A stretch of DNA of 64,000 nt from Gilvimarinus xylanilyticus. Its GTDB lineage: Bacteria > Pseudomonadota > Gammaproteobacteria > Pseudomonadales > Cellvibrionaceae. Both the position numbers and the translations under genes were made by a program. Numbering within the stretch: the first letter of the stretch is position 1; the number at the start of each line of letters is the position of its first letter. The stretch lies in NCBI RefSeq assembly GCF_024195295.1, contig NZ_JAMFTH010000001.1:372001-436000 (forward strand), in the 5' to 3' direction. The notes under the pieces were generated by a model, which was not told where the DNA came from, did no database searches, and saw only the letters and a list, made by a program, of their open reading frames with translations. This document shows, piece after piece, positions 17,515-27,100 of this stretch.

Positions 17515-19245
17515 ATGCAAAAAACCATCAAACGCCGCCCCTCACCCGCACACTCATTAACCAATACCGGCATGCCGCCGCTGTTGGAAAAGCTCTACGC
17601 CGCTCGGGGCATTGAGCAGGCTGAACAATTACAACTCAATTTACAGCGTTTGCTTAAACCCAACCTAAAAGGTCTGGACGAAGCGGCGACTCTGTTAGCC
17701 GATGCGGTGGTGGCCGATGCCCGTATTTTGATTGTGGGCGATTTCGATGCCGACGGCGCTACCAGTTCGGCATTGGCGGTGCTGGCGTTGCAGGCCATGG
17801 GCGCCAAGCAGGTGGACTTTTTAGTGCCCAACCGCTTTGAGTACGGCTATGGTTTAACCCCCGAAATTGTCGCGGTGGCCGCCGAGAGCCATCCGGATGT
17901 GATTGTCACCGTCGACAATGGCATTTCCAGCATTGACGGTGTGGCAGCCGCGCAAGCGCTGGGTATTGCCGTGGTGGTCACCGACCACCACTTGCCGGGC
18001 AGCGAACTTCCCGCTGCCGATGCTATGGTTAACCCCAATCAGCCCGGCTGTGAGTTTGCGAGCAAAAGCCTCGCAGGTGTAGGCGTTATTTTCTATGTGA
18101 TGAACGCGCTAAAAAACGAACTGGCCCAGATGGGTTGGTTTGCCGAAGCGGGTTTGTCCGAGCCCAATATGGCGCAGTTTCTGGATTTGGTCGCCCTGGG
18201 CACAGTGGCCGATGTGGTGCCGCTAGATGATAATAATCGCATTTTGGTCGAGCAGGGCATTCGCCGTATCCGCGCCGGTGTCGCCCGTCCGGGTATCTTG
18301 GCGTTGCTGCAGGTATCGGGTCGCTCGCGTGAGCGTTTAGTAGCCAGTGACCTGGGTTTTGCTTTAGGGCCGCGTTTGAACGCCGCTGGTCGCCTGGATG
18401 ATATGAGCATCGGTATTCGCTGTCTGTTATCCACCCACGAAGATGAAGCCCTGGCCTTAGCTGCCGAGTTGGATAACTTTAATCGCGACCGCAAGGCGAT
18501 TGAAAGCGGTATGCAGCGCGAGGCGCTGGCCATGCTGGACAAGCTCAGCGTGGATGAATCCAGCGATTTGCCCTGGGGGCTGTGCCTTTACGATGCCACC
18601 TGGCACCAAGGGGTGATCGGTATTCTTGCCTCGCGGATTAAAGATCGCTTGCACCGCCCCGTGATTGTATTTGCCGACAGTGACGAGGGGCAAATAAAAG
18701 GCTCGGCGCGTTCTATTCCTGGCCTGCACATCCGCGATGCGCTGGATGCGGTGGCCGCACGTCACCCCGAACTGTTGCAAAAATTCGGCGGCCATGCCAT
18801 GGCGGCGGGAATGAGTATTCGCACGGAAGATTATCAGGCTTTTTCCGAGGCGTTTGATGCCCAGGTAAAACGCCAGCTGCAGCCCGATGATTTACAGGCG
18901 GTGGTGCAAAGTGACGGCGAGCTGCAAGACGAAGAGTTTGATTTGTCGCTAGCGCGTCAGTTGCGCGAAGCCGGCCCCTGGGGACAGCACTTTCCCGAGC
19001 CGCTGTTCGACGGTGAGTTTTACTTGGTGCAGCAGCGTATTGTGGGCGAGAAACATTTAAAGCTGGTACTGGCGCGAGACGAACAAAAACAAAACTTGGT
19101 GGATGCCATTGCCTTTAATGTGGATGTAAAGCTGTGGCCCAACGAGCACGCGGAAAAAATCCGCGCCGCGTTTAAATTGGATGTAAATGAATTCCGTGGG
19201 CGCGAATCTTTGCAGCTAATGGTGGACTATCTGGAACCGCTTTAA
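17515..19245 (+). CDS. recJ: Single-stranded-DNA-specific exonuclease RecJ
   Basis: 5'-3' ssDNA exonuclease of the DHH superfamily used in RecF recombination and mismatch repair. The ATG at 17515 gives 576 residues, matching E. coli RecJ (577). Motifs are ILIVGDFDADGATSSALA, VTVDNGISS, VVVTDHHLPG (the DHH signature), LGTVADVVPL and the DHHA1 motif FGGHAMAAGMSI, followed by an OB-like C-terminal domain. Earlier in-frame starts fall within the intergenic repeat. The start is somewhat uncertain because no clear Shine-Dalgarno is visible. Confidence 0.94.
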   Translation: MQKTIKRRPSPAHSLTNTGMPPLLEKLYAARGIEQAEQLQLNLQRLLKPNLKGLDEAATLLADAVVADARILIVGDFDADGATSSALAVLALQAMGAKQVDFLVPNRFEYGYGLTPEIVAVAAESHPDVIVTVDNGISSIDGVAAAQALGIAVVVTDHHLPGSELPAADAMVNPNQPGCEFASKSLAGVGVIFYVMNALKNELAQMGWFAEAGLSEPNMAQFLDLVALGTVADVVPLDDNNRILVEQGIRRIRAGVARPGILALLQVSGRSRERLVASDLGFALGPRLNAAGRLDDMSIGIRCLLSTHEDEALALAAELDNFNRDRKAIESGMQREALAMLDKLSVDESSDLPWGLCLYDATWHQGVIGILASRIKDRLHRPVIVFADSDEGQIKGSARSIPGLHIRDALDAVAARHPELLQKFGGHAMAAGMSIRTEDYQAFSEAFDAQVKRQLQPDDLQAVVQSDGELQDEEFDLSLARQLREAGPWGQHFPEPLFDGEFYLVQQRIVGEKHLKLVLARDEQKQNLVDAIAFNVDVKLWPNEHAEKIRAAFKLDVNEFRGRESLQLMVDYLEPL

Positions 19246-19250
19246 AGCGG

Positions 19251-19874
19251 TCATAGAATAGGCTCAAGCACCGGCCATATATTGTCTAAAATTCTCGGCT
19301 GGGCTTCGGCGGTGGGGTGAATACTGTCGTTTTGCATCAGGTTTTTGTCCAGCGCTACTCCGTCCAGTAAAAAGGGTACGAGCGCGGTCTCGTGTTCCTT
19401 GGCCAGTTCTGCAAACAGCTCGCTAAAGGCCTGGGTGTAGCGCGCGCCATAGTTCGGTGGAATTTGCATGCCCACCAATAACACGCGGGCCTCAGCCTGC
19501 TGACTCTGCTTAATCATATCGCTTAAATTCTCGCGCACGATGTTCAGTGGTTGTCCGCGCAAACCATCGTTACCGCCCAGCTCAATAACCACAATACTGG
19601 GGCTGTGGGTTTGCAGTAATTTATTGAGTCGAGCCCGACCTCCGGTGGTGGTTTCCCCACTGACGCTGGCGTTGATCACTTGATATTGGGGGTGAGTCTC
19701 TTCGAGCTTGGTGCGTAATTGTTGCACCCAGCCGTCTTCTAAATCGATTCCATAACCCGCGCTCAAGCTATCGCCCATCACTAAAACGGTATTGGCGCTG
19801 GCGAGGGTTGAAAGCCCCCAAAGCAGGGCAATGCATCCGTTTACTAAAATTGAACGTCTAAAACGGTTAATCAT
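19251..19874 (-). CDS. tesA: TesA-like acyl-CoA thioesterase I / lysophospholipase L1 (SGNH hydrolase)
   Basis: Periplasmic esterase/thioesterase of 207 residues with a signal peptide (cleavage after LASA). The catalytic serine is in block I MGDSLSAGYGID, the oxyanion residues in SVSGETTTGG and ELGGNDGLRG, and the Asp-His pair in NDSIHPTAEAQ. It is convergent with recJ over a short shared palindrome (ACCGCTTTAAAGCGGT at about 19236-19251) and divergent from the YbbA/YbbP transporter, the usual tesA-ybbA-ybbP neighbourhood. Confidence 0.93.
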   Translation of the reverse strand: MINRFRRSILVNGCIALLWGLSTLASANTVLVMGDSLSAGYGIDLEDGWVQQLRTKLEETHPQYQVINASVSGETTTGGRARLNKLLQTHSPSIVVIELGGNDGLRGQPLNIVRENLSDMIKQSQQAEARVLLVGMQIPPNYGARYTQAFSELFAELAKEHETALVPFLLDGVALDKNLMQNDSIHPTAEAQPRILDNIWPVLEPIL

Positions 19875-19917
19875 TGTAGAATCCTAACGACGATAATTTA
19901 AACAACCCGGAGACCCT

Positions 19918-20607
19918 ATGGCGACCATCCTTCAGGCCCGCGATCTTAGCAAAACGGTTACCACCGCCGCCGGTGATCTTACCATTCTTAAAGATATTAA
20001 TCTCAGCGTTGATAAGGGTGAGAGCCTCGCCATCACCGGCGCCTCGGGCTCGGGTAAATCTACGTTATTAGGACTATTAGCGGGTCTGGATGTTCCCACC
20101 AGTGGCCAGGTGCTGCTGGCCGACGAAGACTTAAGTGCGCTGGATGAAGAGGGCCGCGCCCGGGTGCGCGCCGAACGGGTGGGCTTTGTGTTTCAGTCGT
20201 TTCAATTGCTGCCAGGGTTAACCGCGCTGGAAAATGTGATGCTGCCGCTAGAGCTAAGCGGCAAGGCGGGCGCGCGCCAGCAGGCGCAGGACTATCTGGC
20301 CCGGGTGGGACTGGCTGAGCGGCTGGAGCATTATCCGCCGCAATTGTCTGGCGGCGAGCAACAGCGGGTCGCCATTGCCCGCGCTTTTGCCTGTGCCCCC
20401 GAAATACTGTTTGCCGATGAACCCACCGGTAACCTGGACAGCGCTACGGGTAAAACCATCAGCGATTTGCTGTTTGGTCTTAACGCCGAGGCGGATACCA
20501 CTTTGGTGTTAATTACCCATGAAGATCGTCTGGCCAATCGCTGCGCCCGGCAGTTGCAACTGGCGGCGGGCGAGCTGTTAATCAGCGCGTCGGCGGCGGT
20601 GCAATAG
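19918..20607 (+). CDS. YbbA-like ABC transporter ATP-binding protein
   Basis: A 229-residue ATPase of the MacB/LolD-like group, with Walker A GASGSGKST (about residues 41-49), the Q-loop VFQSFQLLPGLTALENV, signature LSGGEQQRVAIARA and Walker B ILFADEPTGNLD. It pairs with the permease 8 bp downstream. Divergence from tesA matches E. coli ybbA. Its exported substrate is not established. Confidence 0.93.
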   Translation: MATILQARDLSKTVTTAAGDLTILKDINLSVDKGESLAITGASGSGKSTLLGLLAGLDVPTSGQVLLADEDLSALDEEGRARVRAERVGFVFQSFQLLPGLTALENVMLPLELSGKAGARQQAQDYLARVGLAERLEHYPPQLSGGEQQRVAIARAFACAPEILFADEPTGNLDSATGKTISDLLFGLNAEADTTLVLITHEDRLANRCARQLQLAAGELLISASAAVQ

Positions 20608-20615
20608 GGGGATTT

Positions 20616-23090
20616 ATGCTGGCACTGCGATTACTTTGGCGCAATTGGCGCAGCGGCGAGGTCAAGTTATTGGCCATTGCTTTGACCCTGGCGGTTACCG
20701 TGGTAAGCACCATTGCGTTGTTTACCGACCGGCTGGAATCTACTTTATTGGAGCAAAGTAACTCCCTGCTGGGCGCCGATAAATTAATCACCAGTAATCA
20801 ACCCCACCAAGCGGCCTGGCAGAGCGAGGCCGAGGAGCAGGGCATAGACACCAGCCGGGTAGCTCACTTTGCCTCAATGGTGTTTGCGGGCGATGAAATG
20901 CATCTGGCCTCTATCAAAGCGGTGGGGCAGCGGTATCCCCTGCGCGGCTATATCGATTTAAGCGAACAGCCTTTTGCCACCTCTGGGCCTTCGGTCACCC
21001 GCGCCTCGGGCATACCACCGGCGGGAGAAGTCTGGGTGGACTCGCGCTTGCTGCCACTCTTACATATTGAGTTAGGGGATAGCCTGCAGATTGGCGAACA
21101 CAGCTTTACCGCATCCAAGGTGATTGTCAGTGAACCCGACGGCAGCGGGCCCTTTAGCGTGATGGGTGCGCGCATCATGATGAATATGGCGGATTTAGAC
21201 AAAACCCGCGTTATTCAGCCGGGCAGCCGGGTCGAGTACCAGTGGCTGCTGGCCTCGGACCCGGATGATTTACAAGCCTTTGTGGAGTGGCTGGAGCCGC
21301 GCCTGACCGAGCACGAAGAGGTGGTGGGCATTGAAAACGCCCAGCGCCGCTTGCAGGGTACGCTTAAAACCGGGCGCCGCTTTTTGGTTTTGGCGGCGGT
21401 AATGGGCGTTCTTTTAGCGGGTGTTGCTATCGCTTTGGCCGCGCGCCAGTTTGCCGCCCGGCATATTAACCCGGTGGCACTGCTTAAAAGCCTGGGGGTA
21501 GGGGCGCGGCGCATTCGTCTGCTGTATCTGGCCCAGCTAAGTTGTTTGTCGCTCTTGGCCGCCCTGGTGGGGCTGGCACTGGGTTACGCGATTCAAGAGT
21601 TAATTGCGCTGGCGGTTTATCGGCTATACCAAATTGAAATGGCCCCGGCCCAATGGCAAACCTATTTGCTCAGTGTGATCAGCGGGCCGGTAGCCTTGGT
21701 GGGTTTTGCTTTGCCCGGTTTGTGGTTCTTACCCAATGTCGCGCCCATAAAAGTCTTGCGACAAGATCTGGAAGTCAATACCGGCGCGGTGCTCTGGCAA
21801 ATTGCCATGGCCTGCGGGGTGTTAATTTTGCTGGTGGTGGTCTTCGGTCGCGATTTAATGTTGGGCGCCACCGTCTTGCTTGCCCTGGCCGTGGTGGCGG
21901 TATTGGCAGGGCTGCTTGCCTATGGGTTGTTATCGCTGGGTAAAAAAGCCGGTGCCCAGGCCGGTAGCCGCTGGCGCCTGGCGGTGGCCAGTATTCAACG
22001 CCGCCGCTCCGCCAGCGTCTTGCAGGTGGTGGTGTTTGCCACGGCGGTCATGTTGCTGCTAACACTGACGATTGTGCGCACATCACTCATTGAAGAGTGG
22101 CAGGTGAAAGTGCCCGAGGATGCACCCAATCACTTTCTGTTGAACATTGCCCCCTCCGAGGTTGAGCCTTTTCAAACACTGTTGGATAAAAACCAACTGA
22201 GCGTCGAGCAGCTGTACCCCATGGTGCGCGGGCGCCTAACCTTTATCAACGAGCGGCCCAAGCCCGAAGATACCCTGAATCGCGAGGCTTCACTCACCTG
22301 GTCCGATCAGCTGGCCGACGACAATGAAGTGGTCGCCGGGCAGTGGTGGGACGAGTGGTCCGGTAGTGAGTCGGGCTTGCCCGGCGTCTCGGTGGAAGCC
22401 GAGGTGGCCGAGCGCTTGGATATCAGCCTGGGGGATGAACTCACATTCTCCATCGGCGGGCTAGAGGCCAAAGCCGAAGTGGCCAGCTTTCGCACTTTGG
22501 AGTGGGAATCGCTGCAGCCCAATTTTTATTTTATTTTCCAGCCGGGCGCGCTGGATGATTACTCACCGATGTACATGACCAGCGTGTACCTGCCGCCCGA
22601 GCAGAAAACCTTTATTAACACGCTGCTGACCAACTACCCCACCATTGTGGTGATCGAGTTGGATAGGATTATCAATCAAATCCGCACGATTGTGTCGCAG
22701 GTAAGCGACGGAGTGGGGCTGGTGTTGCTTATGGTACTGCTGGGGGGCTGCCTGGTGTTGGTGGCCTCGGTCAATGGCAGTATTAACGAGCGCAAACAAG
22801 AGGCGGGCCTGTTACGCGCCCTGGGCGCGAGCCGCAGCCTGATTACCGGCGGCGTCTGGACCGAGTTTGCCATTTTAGGCTTTGCCGCCGGCATTATCGC
22901 CGCTGTCGCCGCCGAAGCACTACTCATCGGCTTGCAAGTGGCGGTGTTTGAAGTGCCGGTGCAACCGCACTATATCTACTGGCTGCTCACGCCTGTGGTT
23001 ACCGCGGTATTTGTCGCCGCCATTGGCGCGTTCAGTTGCCGCCATGCGGTTAACACCCCACCGGCGGTGGTGCTGCGCGAGGCGGCGTAA
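20616..23090 (+). CDS. YbbP-like ABC transporter permease (FtsX superfamily)
   Basis: An 824-residue inner-membrane permease. It has an N-terminal membrane segment, a large periplasmic domain, a central block of membrane helices (about residues 250-450) with an FtsX domain, a second periplasmic domain, and a C-terminal FtsX domain (about 690-815) with the EAGLLRALGASRSLI coupling motif. It partners with the upstream ATPase. The family resembles lipoprotein or hydrophobe exporters, but no substrate is proven. Confidence 0.92.
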   Translation: MLALRLLWRNWRSGEVKLLAIALTLAVTVVSTIALFTDRLESTLLEQSNSLLGADKLITSNQPHQAAWQSEAEEQGIDTSRVAHFASMVFAGDEMHLASIKAVGQRYPLRGYIDLSEQPFATSGPSVTRASGIPPAGEVWVDSRLLPLLHIELGDSLQIGEHSFTASKVIVSEPDGSGPFSVMGARIMMNMADLDKTRVIQPGSRVEYQWLLASDPDDLQAFVEWLEPRLTEHEEVVGIENAQRRLQGTLKTGRRFLVLAAVMGVLLAGVAIALAARQFAARHINPVALLKSLGVGARRIRLLYLAQLSCLSLLAALVGLALGYAIQELIALAVYRLYQIEMAPAQWQTYLLSVISGPVALVGFALPGLWFLPNVAPIKVLRQDLEVNTGAVLWQIAMACGVLILLVVVFGRDLMLGATVLLALAVVAVLAGLLAYGLLSLGKKAGAQAGSRWRLAVASIQRRRSASVLQVVVFATAVMLLLTLTIVRTSLIEEWQVKVPEDAPNHFLLNIAPSEVEPFQTLLDKNQLSVEQLYPMVRGRLTFINERPKPEDTLNREASLTWSDQLADDNEVVAGQWWDEWSGSESGLPGVSVEAEVAERLDISLGDELTFSIGGLEAKAEVASFRTLEWESLQPNFYFIFQPGALDDYSPMYMTSVYLPPEQKTFINTLLTNYPTIVVIELDRIINQIRTIVSQVSDGVGLVLLMVLLGGCLVLVASVNGSINERKQEAGLLRALGASRSLITGGVWTEFAILGFAAGIIAAVAAEALLIGLQVAVFEVPVQPHYIYWLLTPVVTAVFVAAIGAFSCRHAVNTPPAVVLREAA

Positions 23091-23527
23091 AGCAAATAAA
23101 TCTCGCCGCCTAAAGCCGTTCGCCTTTTTATCAACCCGGCAATTAAGATGCTCGTCCTGAGCCTCTTAATTGTCGCCCTGTAAAATCGGCGGAATGCGCG
23201 AAATCCCTTGATTTTACAGGGCTCGCGCTCGCCTTCGGCGGCGTCGGCGCATCCTGCGGCAAACTTTTCCTTCCTATCTTTAAATCCGCTTGCTCCTTTA
23301 TATTTCCCCGATTCTATTAATCCCGCTCATTTTGAACCGCTCCTTTGGGCCGCCTATGGTCTGTAATCCGATGTAATGTCCTTATTGTCGCGCCTATGCC
23401 AAGCTTTATGGTGCAGGTGATGCTTGTCCAAGCCTGTCAGTTTATAGGGCGGTGTTTATTTGTCGCACGGAGCGACAACTGCCAACGAATAGTGCAATCA
23501 ATAACGTAAGGGTTTCAGGAGATTATC
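23091..23527. other. 437-bp gene-free region with several inverted repeats
   Basis: No convincing coding sequence. Three inverted repeats are present: CAATTAAGA (23140-23148) with TCTTAATTG (23164-23172); CCCTGTAAAATC (23176-23187) with GATTTTACAGGG (23210-23221), a perfect 12-bp pair around a 22-nt loop; and TTGTCGC-acgga-GCGACAA (23460-23478), in the leader of the next gene. A run of GC-rich palindromic words (TCGCCTTCGGCGGCGTCGGCG) follows the second. The cluster resembles a REP-like or mobile remnant. The T-rich remainder may contain the promoter of the tail-collar gene. Confidence 0.5.
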
Positions 23528-24097
23528 ATGGCAGAAGCGTATATCGGTGAAATAAGAATGTTTGGGGGTAACTTTGCGATCCGGGGCTGGGCCTTTTGTC
23601 ACGGGCAGCTAATGGCTATATCGCAAAACACAGCGTTATTTTCTCTGATCGGTACAACCTACGGCGGTGACGGCCGGACCACATTCGCTTTGCCCGATTT
23701 ACGAGGTCGCGCTCCAGTAGGTTTTGGCGACGGACCTGGCCTTCAGTCGGTGCGTGAAGGACAAAAGCTCGGAGCCGAACAAGCTCATCTTACCCAGCAA
23801 AACTTACCGCCACACACATTCTCAACAAAGGCTTCGGTCGCGATTCCAGCGGTCACAAACTCCAGGTCTGTAGAAAACGCCCCCTCGGCGTCGACTTATT
23901 TGTCCAGCCTTAGTGTGCCCGGCAACTCGGAAACGGGTGTCTATGCCGCGGGCGAGCCTAATACCACCTTGGCACCCTTCGATGTTGATATCAACTTGGG
24001 CACCTTGGGCGGCGGCGAGGCTGTACAAACTCGCGGCCCCGGCTTGGGCATGAATTTTATTATCTGTCTGGAAGGTATATTCCCCAGCAGAAGTTAG
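23528..24097 (+). CDS. Phage-tail-collar-domain protein (microcystin-dependent-protein/MdpB-like)
   Basis: A 189-residue protein with an N-terminal phage tail collar domain (Pfam PF07484): EAYIGEIRMFGGNFAIRGWAFC, then SLIGTTYGGDGRTTFALPDLRGR (read as two blocks, about residues 3-62). The C-terminal part is Thr/Ser/Asn rich and ends in GMNFIICLEGIFPS, as in Mdp proteins. Such proteins occur outside phages in many marine bacteria, function unknown. TCAGGAG lies before the ATG. No other phage gene is nearby, and a giant secreted protein follows after 55 bp, so this is probably not a prophage. Confidence 0.88.
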   Translation: MAEAYIGEIRMFGGNFAIRGWAFCHGQLMAISQNTALFSLIGTTYGGDGRTTFALPDLRGRAPVGFGDGPGLQSVREGQKLGAEQAHLTQQNLPPHTFSTKASVAIPAVTNSRSVENAPSASTYLSSLSVPGNSETGVYAAGEPNTTLAPFDVDINLGTLGGGEAVQTRGPGLGMNFIICLEGIFPSRS

Positions 24098-24152
24098 TCC
24101 CGTTTATCCGTTAGTTGAGTATTCGAATACAAGTTACAAAAAGGATCTTGTC

Positions 24153-27100
24153 ATGCCGTTGCATAAATTCCAAAAACCATTGCTTTCAGTCCGGTCACTC
24201 ATAAGGGTGTGGCTGCTGCTTTGTGTAAGCGCTATGGCTTTCGCGTTACCGGTTTATGCGGCGGATTTTGAATTGGCGATGGAGGACGGGAATCCGAGTG
24301 ACGGGGACGCCGAGACAGGATCCTTTATTATGTCAGATGCAGGAGTCGATTTTGAGTTTCGCATTGAAACAGAAGGGTCACCTGTTGGTTTAGAAAACGG
24401 TAAAGGTTCTTGGTATTTTGAATCTCCCCAGCGTGGTCCAAATGATCCGTACGGCGATGGTAAGGATTCTGTTTTCGTTACATCTACTATTGAAGATGAG
24501 GACATTGAAACGGTCCGTATTTTTCGTACAGATGGGAAACAATTTATACTTAGTGAGGTGCATGCCAAAAATTTCGGGGCTACCGGTGTCCCTGCGGCTA
24601 ATTTATCGGGGTATCTAGATGAGAACCCTACCGGTGACGGGCATGTGGTTCCTCTGTCCTTGGAGGGGGAAGTGGAAGATGTTTATACGTTTAACGATTT
24701 ATTAGTCGATGAAATTCGGATATCCAGCTCAGATTTATATCATTTTCATATCGCTAAAGTCGTAGGGAAAACTGACCTTCCGGCCAATAGCGACGGTAAC
24801 CTCACAGCTGCAAGTGGTGTATCTGAGCCGGTAGCGATTAGCACTACGCGCAATAGCGTTGCCGATGCAATTGAGGTATTCGATTTTACCTTGAGCGATG
24901 ACGGTGGTGGCGATGGACTCGATTTGGATGTTAGTGAGATTAGTGTCCATGTGGGTGGTACCTCTACTGATGCCGAACGCGGCAAGCTAACTTGGCGGCT
25001 TAATGGCCCGGATGCTAGCAATGTCAACGGGAGCTATAACAACGGTGCCGACACGATTAATTTTACGGGTTTAAATATTTCGGTTAGTGACGATATGTCC
25101 GAAATTTACACCGTTAATGCCTACTACAACGACAACACCGGTATAGTGGACGGCCATACGATTGTGCTTAGTCTTGACGGCGATACCGATATCACCGTAG
25201 GCGCATCGGGAACGCAAATGGGAGCTACCTCGCCGGTTAATAATGGCACTGGTTCGACCGTTGATGTAACTGCGACCCAGCTTGTCTTTACCACGGCCCC
25301 TGCAGGGAGTGTGTCCGGTTTAGCCCTGAATGTTCAGCCGGAGGTCGCTGCGCAGGATACGGCGGGTAACACCGATAGAGATTTTACCGAAACCATTACG
25401 CTAACCGAAGCCAGCGGCGGCATGTTAAACAACACCACTGCGGTGGCCACCAATGGAGTGGCTTCTTTTACCAATCTTATCTATAAAGCCACGGCAGACC
25501 AGCAAAGCTTTACCTTGACCGCCAACGACGAGGATGCCAAGGGGTCGGATTTGCCTAGTGTAAATGCCAATCCGGTTACCTCCGATGTCGTGGCGACGCG
25601 GTTAATATTTGCTACCCAGCCTGCTCCTCTGAGTGTGCCAGCAGGCACTGCGACCGTGTTTACCACTGTGCCTGTGGTTCAGGCCGTGGATGGCGCCAAT
25701 ATTGTGGATACCGGTTATAACACTGATATTGTATTGTCTGCCGTTAATGGCACTGGCAGTGCCACGTTAACTGGCGCCACTGCATCGCCAAGTTTGGGTG
25801 TGGCAAGCTTTAGCGGTTTGGAAATTGATTACACTTTAAGTGGCGCTACATCCGAGGCCTTTAATCTGCAGGCGAGCTCGGGGAGCTTAACCCCCGCCGA
25901 AAGCGCTCAGCTTACTGCGGCGGATATTACTCCGCCCAGCGTGTCCAATATCAGTCTTTCGGGTTCACCCACCGAAAATGCAAGCTCGGTAACTTTCACT
26001 GTTACCTTTAATAAAAACGCCAATAGTATCAGTACAGATGATTTTACCCTTACCACCACTGGCACGGCGGGGGGCAATGTCGCCAGTGTGTCCACCTCCA
26101 GCGGACAGTCGGTTGAGGTTACGGTCAATAACATAACCGGTGAAGGAAGCTTGCGGTTGGATCTTAATGGTAATACCAATATTGTCGACGACAATGGCAA
26201 TGGTGCTAATAACAACGGTTATGTGGCGGCTTATACCAGTGGAGACATTCACGCTCTGGATGTACAGGCACCCACGGTAACTGGGGTTGGCTCGGCAAAT
26301 CCTAATGGCATCTATGGTGTGGGCGACATGATTGCCATAGACGTCGAGTTTAATGAAAAGGTGCAATTAAATACCAGCGGAGGGGTTCCGGGGCTGACCT
26401 TGGAAACGGGGCCTACAGCCAGGTTTATCACTTATATCAGTGGTTCGGGTACTCGTACTTTGCGCTTTCACTATACGGTAGTGGCTGGGGATAACACCAC
26501 TGATTTAAGTTATCCGAGCACTGCGGCCTTTGACCTAGCCGGTGGCAGCATTTCCGATCTGGCAGGTAACGTGGCAGACGTAACCTTACCAGAACCGGGC
26601 GCAACGGGTTCGCTAAGTGCGGCCAAGGACTTGGTGGTGGACACCGAAGGCCCCACAGTCAGTTTATCGTCGACTGAATCCAGCCCCAGTAATTCCAGTA
26701 ATTTTGTGCTAACGGCTACTTTTAGCGAGGAAGTCACCGGATTAGCCCTGAATGATTTTGTCGCGAACAACGCCGATGCGATTGATTTGACGAATATAGG
26801 TGGCGGTGTTTATGAGGTCACTGTGACGCCGTCCGGTGACGGTTCAGTAACGATTAACCTAGGTGCCGGAGCCGCGCAAGATACGGCGGGCAACCCGAGT
26901 GAGGCGGCTACTCCATTCACGCTAGAGGTGGATACCCAGGCGCCCACGGTGACTTTGACCAGCGCTGAAACCGGCCCCACCAATGCGGCAAACTTTACGC
27001 TCAATGTTGCCTTCAGTGAGACAGTTTCCGGCGTAGCATTAGACGATTTTGCCGCAACCAATGCGAGCCTTAGTAGCTTGTCCGGCAGTGGTAGCACCTA

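Noticed and set aside
23528-24097. Prophage or tailocin remnant suggested by a tail-collar domain
   Set aside because: No other phage structural, lysis or integration gene is nearby; the protein matches the free-standing Mdp-type group.
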